Part shown: positions 34,509 through 46,180 of the stretch, piece after piece
How the letters are laid out: each line of letters begins with the position of its first letter
Position numbering within the stretch: position 1 is the first letter of the stretch
Source of the DNA: Trichosphaerium sp. ATCC 40318
Lineage: Eukaryota > Discosea > Flabellinia > Trichosidae
Assembly (NCBI GenBank): GCA_038496445.1
Contig: JALMLS010000140.1
Coordinates: forward strand, 1-64,000
DNA: 64,000 bases
Direction of reading: 5' to 3'
The notes under the pieces: generated by a model
Told to the model about the DNA's origin: nothing
The model's input: only the letters and a program-made list of their open reading frames with translations
The model's database searches: none
Position numbers and translations under genes: made by a program

Positions 34509-36041
34509 ATGGAGTCTGAGCCTATCGAAGAGATACAACCAAAAGGAGAGATGAAAGTGGTAGTGGTGACAGGCGCTACTGGCTTTATAGGAGGTCATAT
34601 TGTTAAAAAACTTTTGGAAAAAGGCTATTCCGTTCGTGGAACAGTTAGAAACCCTGACAATAAGGAAAAAACTCAATTTCTATTGGATATAGCTTCAAAA
34701 GCCAAAGGAGATTTTAAGCTTTACAGTACACGCGGTTTAAAGTAATACAACACGTTTTAATGCATATTTAGAGGCAAACTTGTTAGACGAAGGTTCATTT
34801 GAAGAAGCAGTTACAGGTGCCGATGCCGTTATTCATACAGCTTCCCCTGTTATAAATACTGCGCCTAACCCAGAAGAAACAATTGTAAACCCTGCGTACG
34901 ACTCTGAAGATGTCCTTTTTTTCGTTTTTTTTTCTAATATGTACTAATTTGTATTTAGAATCAAGGGTACGTTAGCTGTTTTGAAAGCTTGTAAGAAAAG
35001 CGGAACGGTCAAAAAGGTAAAATAATGTACCTGTTTTGGTGTCAGCACGTGAAAAAACGAACCGTTATTTTACTGGTTTCTTTTGTATTTGTCGTGTATG
35101 TGATTGTCGCAGCATTAACCCTCTTGCGTAGGTTGTCATGACATCGTCCGTTGCAGCTATAGCAAACACTACCAAGGCACCTCATGGCACGCCTGCAACA
35201 TTTACAGAAGAGGACTGGAACACAACATCAGAGATTTCGAGTGAAGTTCGTTTTTTTGGCAATACAATTTTTTGAACTAATTTTTGTTTCACTTAGCCAT
35301 ACCCAGTCAGCAAATCACGTGCGGAAAAAGCAGCTTGGGATTTCGTTAAAGACGAAGAGGGTCTGTCTCTTGTAACTATATGCCCTGCGCTTGTTATGGG
35401 ACCCGTGCTCTCAAAAAACCCTGTTTGCGAAAGTATTGGTATTTTACTTTCGTACGTATTTGCTAAAACTTGGAATTTTTTGTCTCTGTCTTATCTAAAG
35501 TCTGTTGGTTTTAAATTTTTCCAAGGTTGGTAAAGGGCTCCTTTCCAAGAGCTCCAGATCTACATTTTTGTCTGGTTGATGTAAGAGATGTTGCCGATGC
35601 ACATATAGCTGCTATGGAGAGTGAGAAAGCTAATGGTATCGCTGCTTAAACGAATTACTTTATTAATCACGTGTACAGGTCAAAGATACATATGCACTCG
35701 AAAGCAGCTGTTCTCACTATTGGACGCATCTCTGCTAGTTCATAAAAACTTTGCAACGCTTCCAGTACCATTAAAACCTATGCCTAACTTTGTTATGTAT
35801 CTTGTCGCCCTTGTAGACTCAAGGGTAACATGGAGCTGGCTAAGAAAAAGGCTAGGAGCGAAATACATATTCGATAATGCCAAAATCATTGAGTATGCTT
35901 TATTTTTATATTTCTCTATTGTACTTGACCAACATGGTTTATTTTAGGGAGCTTGGTATAAAATTCCGCGATGCTGAGAGTTCGCTGGTTGATACTGTTA
36001 ATGCACTTGCTGAGCAAGGGCATATTGATAAAATTCAATAA
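34509..36041 (+). CDS. NAD(P)-dependent epimerase/reductase (dihydroflavonol-reductase-like)
   Basis: A complete spliced gene of about 335 residues starting at ATG 34509 ([14 protein letters not shown]). It shows the Rossmann motif [20 protein letters not shown], then [51 protein letters not shown], and the catalytic [13 protein letters not shown] (YxxxK), followed by [15 protein letters not shown] and [18 protein letters not shown]. These define the extended short-chain dehydrogenase class that reduces dihydroflavonols, cinnamoyl-CoA or methylglyoxal-like aldehydes. The real substrate cannot be told. No signal or membrane segment is present, so it is cytosolic. Donors include GTACAC, GTACTT and GTATTG. 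The C-terminus ends DKIQ. Confidence 0.92.
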
Positions 36042-36244
36042 AAATCACGAAAGTTTTAAGAATGGTGTTAAACCGCGTTAGTTGAGACATAACTGACTTC
36101 AGTTCACATATGACAGTTGTGAAGTGAAGCTTTTGAGGAAAAATCACGTGTTTTAAGATTAAAAGGGTCTTTTAGGTATTATGTTAACCTAACTTTTAAG
36201 GCCACTTAGTGAGTCGAGTTGTAATGAGTTGCTAGAAGGTTTCA

Positions 36245-38430
36245 ACTGTACACGATAAAAAAATCTCATTAGCAGATCACTAATCGTGCCTTTTGTGCCA
36301 ACGCTTCAGCCATGATGTGACAACCTGGATCACTTCTGTGAACCTAATAGTGACGTCATATCAGATACAAACAAGACAGCAAAACAAAGACCCTACTTTT
36401 CACTTAAAAGCTAAAGTCCCAAGTTACCCTGACATTAAGCCCATACCATACTACAAGGAAACCATGCTTTGCGCAGCATCAGGAGCTAAAGGGGTCGTAA
36501 GCTTTACTACAAACATTGACAGAGGCCATTTACCTCCTGCGAGTAGCATAGCATACGAAGGGCTATATTATAACCATTATTTCAATGTTGGCGCTCAAGA
36601 AAAGGAAAAACCGTTTTCTCCTCGTTTTTTCAGCGCTATCACCAAGGATCCTATCAATGGTGCGTGTACAAACATATTTATGGTACTTTGTAACATTGCT
36701 CAACAGGTGAAACCGAAAAGTTTGTTTGTGTTGGACTGACTGGAAACTTGGATGGTCCTGGTCTCTACGAGAACAAAGGACGTTGGCCTCTTGATGTTGT
36801 GGTCGTTATGGACATTAGTGGCTCCATGGGAAATATCTTCGGACCAAATTCAAAACGCAAGACAATAGTACGTCATACTTTAAGCCCAAGGCAGAACGAC
36901 TGTACCGTGAACTAATCCCTTTTTTTTCTTGTTTTCTAATGTTCCGCTAATGTCCCTTCCGTTTAGATGCAAGTAGCAAATGAAAGTGTTGTTTCAATGT
37001 TGGATAACCTACGTGATGATGACTCTTTTGGGATGGTGTTGTTCGATACAAATGCATCTACTTTACAAGAACTAAAAAGATGGAGCGATATTGACAAACA
37101 AAATCTATCCAAAAAGATATTGGATGTTAAAGAGCGAGGAGGCACAACACTATCCAAAGGTAAGACTACATTCCTAGAACAACGTTTGTTCTTGGCTTTG
37201 AGCTTAAATAGTTAATAGGGTTCGAGGCGGGCTACAAGATGCTTCAAGGATCAAAACAAGAGAAACGTAGAGAAAGAAGATTGTTTTTCTTCACAGATAT
37301 GTTGATATCGAAGGTACGTTAATTTTTGTTCTGATCTTAGCGTTTCTAGCTTCCTATTTTGTTTTTACAGATCTTTAGTATGAGTTTGATGCGGGGTTAA
37401 AATCTCAATTCCAAAAAGCAGCAGCAGAAGGGATTTACTCATCTTTTGTTGGCATGGGAATAGATTTCGATACTGATGCTGTTGAATGTATCTCATCAGT
37501 AAAAGGGTGTAACTACTTCTCCGTCAACACTCCAAAGGAGTTTTCAAAGTTAATGAAAGATGAGTTCGATTACATCACTACAATTGATGTCTTTGATGCG
37601 CAAATTAAATTGAGCAGCAATGTTGTTACTCCTGAATATGTTTACGGTTCTCCAGGTAATTGTTGTTTATCTCATTACTTTCTTGTATGCTTAATCACGT
37701 GATAGGCAATGAAGTTCCAAAAGATGGTGTACTCTGTAAAATCACAAGTTCAAGCCCTAGTTTGCTTGATCACGGTAGAACCAAAGGAGGTGTTATTGTT
37801 GTCAAGGTTTCATCAAAGTCGAAAGAAGCCAACATCTTTTCAGTTGAGTATGTTTCAGTTTTACTTGCTTCACGGATTTTATGTTATATTTTTTACCTCT
37901 GACTATTCCAAAGTACCTCGTACACAAGCAGGGAAGGTGAGAAATATCAGTTTTCAAATCAGGTTGAATTTCCTAAACCTACAGTAAGTTGTTTTCGTTT
38001 TACCAAATCATATTCATGTTTGGCTTATTGTTGCTTTGCTAGGATACTGATTATTTTGAAAATGCATGTATACGCAAGGCAGTATTGTTAACACGTTATG
38101 TTCGTTTTCTAAAGAGCTACTTAAATGCTGAAGGTCCGTTTGTTGTTGTTAACTTACGTAAACTTAACTGAATCTTTTAGATAAAAAAGGGTGGAACCAA
38201 AAATTTGATGTTTTTAAAAAGTATCTTGAAACTGAGGTACGACAAACTGTAGTTTCAAAAAACAAACAAATACTCAAACTTTTAAAATTATAGATTGATG
38301 TACTGGAAGAAGATGAAGAGGCTCTCACAAAGGAGTTAGAAAACTTTGATAAAATTCATAAGCTTGCAATGAAACAATAAGATTAAATTACTAATTGTTT
38401 TGTAAACCTTCACACATGACTCACAACTTC
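36245..38430. repeat. Right arm of a long inverted duplication (vWA gene)
   Basis: Inverted copy of the arm at 24095-26230. Both arms include the vWA exons and short flanks. Between them lie the 26278-36042 genes. The edges were judged by eye and may be off by some tens of bases. Confidence 0.85.
36464..38380 (+). CDS. von Willebrand factor A domain protein, copy 2
   Basis: Paralogue of the minus-strand gene at 24143-25994, with the same exon plan. Met 36464 (MLCAASGAKGVVSF) is used as the conservative start. An upstream open stretch in frame from about 36395 (LKAKVPSYPDIKPIPYYKET) suggests a longer N-terminus whose ATG lies in an exon I cannot fix. The MIDAS motif VVVVMDISGSMGNIFG, the GMVLFDTNAS and RGGTTLSKGFEAG regions and the C-terminal helix are intact, and stop 38378-38380 is conserved. 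Intron 1 (36868-36966, donor GTACGT) carries about 50 extra bases compared with copy 1. Both copies look functional. Amino-acid changes are few, mostly conservative (T to K, NVSDV to DVFDA). Confidence 0.8.
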
Positions 38431-39582
38431 AAACTGCTTTTTTCTTCACAGTAGAAAACTGAAGTTTCTGGTGCGCCACTACAAAGCGCCTATCCTTAAA
38501 GCTTTCACTTCCAAAGTTGTTTAGAGCCGGGTTATGTTAAGCTCCGCTTTTAAAACAAAATTATTTGCACTCTTGAAAACGTTTTTATTGTTTGAAGCTT
38601 ATTGGCTTTTTGTTTTAATCGGCGCTTTTGTACACCCACACTCCCTTTGCGCGTAATTAACGGCGTCCAGAGTATTGTTGCTCGATTTTAGAGAGCAAAC
38701 CGCTTTTTCAGCCATTACCTGCTGTACAATGTATATAACTTCTGGTACCATCTAAGTGGAGCTTGTTATACGTATAGAGAGACTGAAGCATCATGAGCAA
38801 GTGCTCAAGGAGCATATGCTGATACTTTCCTGAAAAGGCAACAGTTCTTACTTTTTTAGTAAATAATTTTTTTCACGCTTACAACATAATTTTACGCTTT
38901 CACACTCCGTATCCACAAACGTACGTTTTAAAGCCGATAAGCATTATGGAATGCTTACGTAATCTTCCTTTAGCTTACACCTCAATAATGTCAAAAAGAG
39001 ATGAAAAGCTGAAGCTCAACAGTATCACCTCTAAGTGCAATCCATTATGTATTTGCCATAACGGATTTTATATAATCTTTTTAGCGAGTTTCCTGCCTTA
39101 TTTAAGCTACAAACGCTGAAAAAATCTGGCATATGGACTAAGCACAGAAAACTCGCTACGTTGTTAGTTCGCTTTCTCAGATGAAGCTACTAAATTGGGA
39201 TATCCCACTTTGTACTGCGTAACTAATAGAACACTTGCTATATTACAATAGTGTGTACCTTGTGACCTAGGAGCAACGCAAATAAAGCGAATTGAATTGG
39301 TGTACAGGAATTGTTCGAAAGATGTGAAATGTGGCACAACTAATGCGACTAAATGGCTCTGTTCGCTTTTGGTTGGCCTGTTGGATCGCTCGGCATAATA
39401 ACCCGACATTCGCTGACAAAAAGGATTGGACTAAGATTAAATAGGAGTACCCTATGCGCGTAGTAGTATAAAGCATCTAACATAATATCGCGGTATGTCC
39501 GGGTTAAGGAGAATTGTGATGTGATATCCCAAAAAGGTGTTGTTACGGAGGTACGATTATTTCATAATTATCAACAATCAAC
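38381..39582. other. Long intergenic stretch
   Basis: 1.2 kb with only short, ATG-poor open frames on both strands. No repeat, RNA or gene is recognised. Confidence 0.45.
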
Positions 39583-39990
39583 ATGCAAGCAACAACTCTA
39601 GTATTATTATCCGTAATTGTAATCATTTGCATCACGCAGGTAACATGCAGACGTGAGAGATCTGAAGAAAGCGAATCAGTAAGTACTTTTAGTTTTTTTT
39701 GCTCTAGCTTTCAACACTAGTGTACCTTCACAGCAAACATAGGCTGCAAGGTTATTTGTTTCTCCGTACTTCGCTATTTTATACTACTGTTTGGTCGTCT
39801 TATAACTTCTAATGAATCATTATAGCTTTGGTCTTGTTGTGTTGAAGTAAAAGAGACATGTCACAGTGCCGGTTTTAAACACTGCGAAAGGTATTCAAAT
39901 CAAGAGTATTGTATCAGTCATGTATTGGAACATTGCTACTATGACGTATATAAGCCATGCCTTAAAGGAAATTATCCTACTTGTCAATAA
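39583..39990 (+). CDS. Small secreted cysteine-rich protein
   Basis: Two exons, 39583-39678 and 39826-39990 (donor GTAAGT, acceptor TTATAG), encode 86 residues. Residues 1-22 form a signal peptide (MQATTLVLLSVIVIICITQV followed by TC). The mature part after the RRERSEESES linker holds eight cysteines with spacing that begins CC, then C-x(9)-C-like steps and ends PCLKGNYPTCQ. The even cysteine count and small size suggest a disulfide-stabilised extracellular peptide. I do not recognise the fold and do not assign a function. The neighbours are the vWA copy and the F-box paralogues, which give no functional hint. Confidence 0.75.
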
Positions 39991-40517
39991 ACATGCAACA
40001 ACTTTACTACTTTTTAAGGCATTTTTAAGCTAATCACTAAACAATAGTTCACTGGCAGCGAATTTGCCATCGTGAGTTTTTTTTTAACTGCATAAGCTAA
40101 GTTATGACATGTGCTAGTGTTAGCAAAAGTGGCGAAGTGGTAGTCCACTATAAAAACGACAATAACAACTGTCTTGTTTTTTCTCCAACGTATCACGTGA
40201 TTTAGTTTTTTAAGCCCAACGCTGTTAGAACCCTCTACAAGCCCTGCTACTAACAATGATTCGTTTTTTGACTTTTCAATAAAAAAGTAGTTCGCTGCTT
40301 AATAACGCATAGTCTGTCATTTAAGTTTGCTAAACTTTGCAACTTTATTACTGTTTGTGAGTTTTGGTTTCCTTGTTTAGTCAGATTGACAGATCTGCTA
40401 CAAGCTCTGTTAGTTCTTACAGAACTGACAATTTTGAAATGTGAACCACGTTTTTGGAGGATTGCTGGGCGGGAAATTAGCCCACTAAGTAATTGTTTAA
40501 AACAAAATAGCATTACC
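39991..40517. other. Intergenic spacer
   Basis: Nothing supported apart from a CACGTG within TATCACGTGATT at about 40195. Confidence 0.4.
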
Positions 40518-42943
40518 ATGAACAAGCGCCGCAATAACAGTACGCTTGCGTCGCACCTAAAAGTACCAAAATAAACGCCATTAAATAGATGTATTCACGA
40601 ACTTCTCCCAAATGTTGTCAGTACCTTGTTTAAATGCTGTTCTGTTATATTTACCGCCTAAAGACCTCATTTGCTACTCTTCACTATCAACAAAGTGTAA
40701 ACAACACGTCGACATCAGTTTTGATTGGAACGAGTACTTACACAATCAAATTGAGAATTTAAAGCGTCTATCACGTGACAAGAAGATACATCTACCTATT
40801 CTCCCAAAACGAGCGTATACTAAGCATGATCTCGTTCTATTCACGATAACCAAGCGCTATTTATTGCGCCAAAGCGAAGCGAGTGCATTGCTGAACAAAG
40901 CGATAGCGTACCAGGATTCTTTCTCAAACTGTTTGAATACTCCTGATATCTGGATGCACGTGGGGCTACGACAACTTTCAGCTAAAGCCAAGATTACACT
41001 TGCACTTCTTGGATTCTATAAATACGCACGTGACATAACTGTTATGGTATTATCTACGTACATTATAAACTATTCTTGAACTGAGTTAGCTAACATCTTT
41101 GTTTATTAGGATACTGCTCAATGCATTGGAACAACAATCAACAGATAAACAGAACTTAGTTGTTCAAGAGTCATCTGTGATTGATGCGTATAAACAGCTT
41201 TCTCAAGAGCATCCATCATGTTATCCACCTTCGCCCTCAGGTGATGTCTTGAAACCCTCCAATAATAAGTTACCTGCCATAACAAGATTGAGTCTCCTCA
41301 AAGCCAAGGATATCAACGCTAAAGAATATAATTCATTTGGGAAATCTCATGTCCGTAAAATACGTACTCAACATTATTTACAAGGTTTTAGGACGACAAA
41401 GAACCAGTTAATCTGACCAAAGGATTTCACTTGTTAGCACTTCTATCAGATGTTGATGATTTGGGTTACAGCATCTCATTGAGCGCATTGAAACGTGTCA
41501 ACACTCTCATGTGTAATGTGATTCTGAATATATTCAAACTGGCTCTCTCCGTTGCTGAGAGTAGTGGATCGAAGCAAGTGAGCAAAGGCAATCTTAAATT
41601 TGTTTGGGTTGTGATGCAAGGACACAAACGAGGCAATCCTTGAAATACCATTGTTAAATTCCAACCAACGGTTGATCAACAAATGGAACAAATAATGTAC
41701 TGTTACACTTTTATGGCTAGAAATGTACAAACAGTTTTGTGTAGTTGGGTGATGTTGATGTTGAACAGAAGTACTTGGAGGGTGTTGACAAATATTTGTG
41801 TCCTGTTACGATCATCATATTCTCTGACGTGACGCCAATAGCCAAAGTTAGGCTACCAAAGTACTTGGTAGGAGCTAAATGCGAGTATGTCCCCTCTTTT
41901 ACATCTATACTGAACTTTAATATTGAGCAATAGATACTTGAAGAACCAATTCACAAGATTCAGTAATGAACAGGACATCTATCAACTTGTTTTATTGGAA
42001 GGTGAAACACTTGAGTCTCTTCTCTTAGTACTTGAGTACCTCTCAACATCTTCTCTTGACAAAATCAAAGCTCTTACATGTGTTGAGACAATAAGTAGTG
42101 TACTTATTCGCTTGGGTCATGTACAGAACTAGTAACGAAATCGTTTACTTATCTATTTATAGTTTGTAAAAGAGGATGCTCAGGAACAAGTCATTCTTGG
42201 TTGTAAAGTGAATTCTTTAAACTCTATTTCAATTTGCCAATATCTACTACCATCTGTTGTAGCACGTACATCAATCATTGATTTCATTATAAAGGAGATA
42301 GACAACCAGTTCATATCAGTGACTGACGGCCCAATATCACTTCCTCGTAATGTATTTCATATTGTAGAGGCAAAATCAGAAGAATTCTATCTGAAACCAT
42401 GTGACTTGTGGCTCATTGCTCGTATGTATTTTAATGCTATCAAGATTTCCAATTAACTTCGCTAACTTGCATTTATAGATGCTTCGTGTCTACCTGATTT
42501 AGCACGTAAATATGCATCACAACTGCCAAAATACTTTGCACAGCACTTGTTGACATGTTACAAACCTGAAGACTTGTACTGGCATGAAAGATGGGGTCCA
42601 ATTGTATCTATCGAGACTTTACGTTCTGAATCAAGTCTGTATTCAGAATCATACTATAACGAACGGCATATAACAGGAGAAGTGGAAGTAGTTGGTGACA
42701 GTGGTGAAATTTATCTTGAAGGCTTCATACTGTACGGCAATCTTCATAATAGTTTGTTTATTTTTGTGCAGAGAATATGTATTGTATTCTGGACGTTTGA
42801 GATTGTCAGAAGAGTTGAGAAAAAGAAACGTGGTCTTTGATGCCTTATACAGCTTTAATCAATTTAGTAACTTTTATGTGACTATAAGCTCAGGCAACGT
42901 AAGTCGCTACGATGGAGATAACACTATTTATATTCGGCCGTAA
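40518..42943 (+). pseudogene. F-box family protein, paralogue B, with premature stop
   Basis: Same architecture as paralogue A. A very short first exon encodes MNKRRNN (40518-40539, phase-1 intron with donor GTACGC). Exon 2 starts VFTNFSQMLSVPCLNAVLLY with an F-box LPPKDLICYSSLSTKCKQH. The block shared by all copies is present, but at 41641-41643 the codon CGA found in the other three copies is TGA, cutting GHKRGNP|RNTIVKF. The reading frame continues intact afterwards (YLKNQFTRFSNEQDIYQLVL, KPEDLYWHERWGPIVSIETL), with stop 42941-42943. The break is therefore a single nonsense change, probably recent. Alternatives are a sequencing error or stop-codon readthrough. Confidence 0.7.
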
Positions 42944-43145
42944 GTTTTAAAGTAGTTCTTGAGCATCACACAATGCCATAACAAAGTAACGTTACCTAAC
43001 TTCTCTAGTATTACTGAAGGTGATGATACCAATTAAGCGCTCATTACAATAAATATAGCACGTGCACATGCTCAGAAAACAAAAAAATGTAACAACTGTA
43101 ACACCTAAAAAGACACTTTGAAATCTATTTTGTTATCATGTTTTA

Positions 43146-45668
43146 TTAGCATATCATGTTATTGGTTATTTTGTATTTCATTGCAATAGTGAGAACATTC
43201 TTTGTCACAACAAAAATTGTAGTAGGCTCTCCGTTAGACATCTTTTGCATATTTCCTGTTGTATTTGTGTTTTGTAGTCTATCACAAGCATACCAAATAG
43301 AATGTAAACCATAAAAAGGTAAATTGCAAGTTAAACTTGCTTTGCTTTGGTCATTTGTATATTTGTACTTACTAAATAAAGTAAGTAGAGAAAATAGTTA
43401 TGTTGAAAAAAACACGTGCAATATTAAGCCACCATAGTATACTTCTCCAGAATCATTATTGGTTAGGAATTCAGCTTTATAAATGAATTGCCTCTCAGTG
43501 AGTTCTTGCGTTGTATAGATTTTTGTTTCAGAACGTATAGTATCAATGGATACAATTGGACCCCATCTTTCATGCCAGTACAAGTCTTCAGGTTTGGAAC
43601 ATCCCATCAAGTACTGTGTAAAGTATTGTGGAAGCTTTGATGCGCATTTACGTGCTAAATCAGGAAGAGATGAAGCATCTATAAATACAAGTTAGCATGA
43701 TGAAGCAGGTTAATGAAATACTTACGAGCAATGAGCCACAAGTCACAAGGATTCAGTCCAATTGTTTTCTCCGTAGGTTCAGAGTTAAAAAAACCTTTGT
43801 AGTACTGTTTAGTCATCAATTCTTCCAACATTTTAAAAAACTCAGGATTCACAAGTGCTGGTCCTTCGTTTGCTGATACTAGTTCAGAAACATTGTATAG
43901 GGTACATAGTAATATTTCATGAGTAGATTTTTGGTTTGGTAACATATATTGAATCATTGAAATTGTCTTCGGGGTGTATTCTATGCAGCTATGAAAAACG
44001 TGGTTCTGACCAGTCATATCAGCAAACTGTTTGAACATTAGATAAAACATCTTTGGCAATAGTTCGCACATGTCCAAAACGAATCATCATACCGGTTTTT
44101 GTTTCAGCAGATGTATCATTGAATAATCTACTATTACAAGATGCTACGTAGTACTCAAGAACTAAGAGAAGAGACTCAAGTGTTTCGCCTTCCAATAAAA
44201 CAAGTTGATAGATGTCCTGTTCATTACTGAATCTTGTGAATTGGTTCTTCAGGTACCTGTTCCATTAATAAGCTCAGTAACATGATAATTTAATGTACGT
44301 ACTTGCAATTACTTCCCAACGAGTATTTAGCTCCTCTAACTTTGGCTATGGGTGTCTCATCAGAGAATATGATGATTGTAACATCACACAGAGATATGTC
44401 AACACCCTCCAAGTACTTCTCTTCAACATCAATATCACCTGACCTGCACAAAACTGTTTGTACATTACTAGCCGTAAAAGCATAACGTACATTATTCGTT
44501 CCATTTGTTGATCAAGTGTTGGTTGGAATTTAACAATGGTATTTCGAGGATTGCCTCGTTTGTGTCCTTGCATCACAACCCAAACAAATTCAAGATTGCC
44601 TTTGCTCACTTGCTTCGATCCACTACTCTCAGCAACAGAAACAGCCAGTGTGAATATATTCAGAATCACATTACACATGAGAGTGTTGACACATTCCAAT
44701 GCACTCAATGAGATGCTGTAACTCAAATTTCCAACTGCTGATAGAAGTGCTAACAAGTGAAACTTCTGAACTACCTGTAAGTGTTCTGTTTTAAGTACTT
44801 TAAACTAATATACACACCTTTGCAGATTCTATTTGGTCGAGAGAATTATATTCTTTAGCATTGATGTCCTTGTCTTTGAGGAGACTCAATCTTGTTATGG
44901 CAGGTAACTTATTGGTGGGTTTCGAGATATCACCTGAGGGCGAAGGTGGATAACATGATGGATGCTCTTGAGCAAGCTGCTTATACGCATCAATCACAGA
45001 TGACTCTTGAACAACTAAGTTCTGTTTATCTGTTGATTGTTGATGTTCCAATGCATTGAGCAGTATCCTATAATAAAGTCAGCTATACAAATTTTACGGG
45101 AATCAATAAATAGTAATAACGTACACAGAAAGTACTGTAACAGTAATATCACGTGCGTATTCAAAGAACCCTGGAAGAGTATGTTCAATACCAACGTCTC
45201 GCGCGATGTTATAGAGGCCCATATTTATCCAACGTTCCGCTGTTGTTGTGCAATTCAAGAACAAGTTATGTTTCGCCAGTGCTTCGTTTAAGTGTGCTGT
45301 CGCTTTTGATTTGTACTTTATGTATCGCTTCACGTGTACGAAGAGAGCGAGATCACCTTTGTTATAGACTCCTTTAGGCAATAGGGGAGGAATTATGTTG
45401 ATTTTGCTTGAATTAGCGAGAATAGCGTCTCTTTGCTTCTCAAAGTACTTCTGCCACGTAAAATTGGCGTCAACGCGTTGTTTGCACTCTGTTGACAACG
45501 ACGAAAAGCAAATAAGGTCCTCAGGTGGTAGGTGTGATAGAATCGCATTCAGACATTGCGGGGACAGCGTTTGGAAGAAATTTGTGGAAATATCGACCCA
45601 ATTAGCGTCTAATACGATGTTATCCAAATAATACGACTGTTTATTGTACTTGGGCGCCTCTTGTTCAT
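43146..45668 (-). CDS. F-box family protein, paralogue C (divergent 3' end)
   Basis: Start ATG 45668 (MNKRRP), with a phase-1 intron (donor GTACAA, acceptor TATTAG) into NANWVDISTNFFQTLSPQCL and NAILSHLPPEDLICFSSLST, the F-box. The body follows the family plan, including the nearly invariant LLALLSAVGNLSYSISLSAL...GHKRGNPRNTIVKF block and KPEDLYWHERWGPIVSIDTI. The last exon departs from the family. After GGLILH, an intron from GTGTTT leads to YKYTNDQSKASLTCNLPFYG and a tail ending NNMIC (stop 43146-43148), only faintly like the RNVLFNILYSF end of the other copies. The tail call is moderately sure; the rest is firm. Confidence 0.7.
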
Positions 45669-46180
45669 CGTATATTTGGTATTATTTAATGCCAAAGAAA
45701 CTGACTTAATTGCAGCCTTATCCGCTTTGGGAGCTTCGTATTGTCCCCAAAAAAACAATATTGGTATGATATCGAAACGACACCAACAATTGAACACGTG
45801 TGCAAAGAAAATTGACACTCTTTTGGGAATGATATTTTTTAGGCACTTTTATTAATTTTAACAAAGCTGTGTCCAAACATTTGTTTATGCATTGAACACT
45901 GGACAAAGATTAATACTAGCAATTGTACTTTACCTGACTACATCTAACAAGGAATCAAGTTTTTGCAATAGTCAACAAGTTTAATCCAACTTTTCAAAAA
46001 GTCAGTCTGGCTTAAAACCAGGAACTGCTCTCTTTTTCATAACCCTTCTTGTTGGGAATACTACAGTTGCTTATTAGTATGTTAAATTGTACATCCATAT
46101 GTTGAAAGTGTTTAAAAACGAAAATGAAAAATCGGTAGCATAAGTTTAAAAAAAAAACATCAAAAAGTGTACTACTCTAC
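45669..46180. other. Intergenic spacer between paralogues C and D
   Basis: About 510 bp. Nothing recognised beyond a CACGTG near 45796. Confidence 0.4.
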
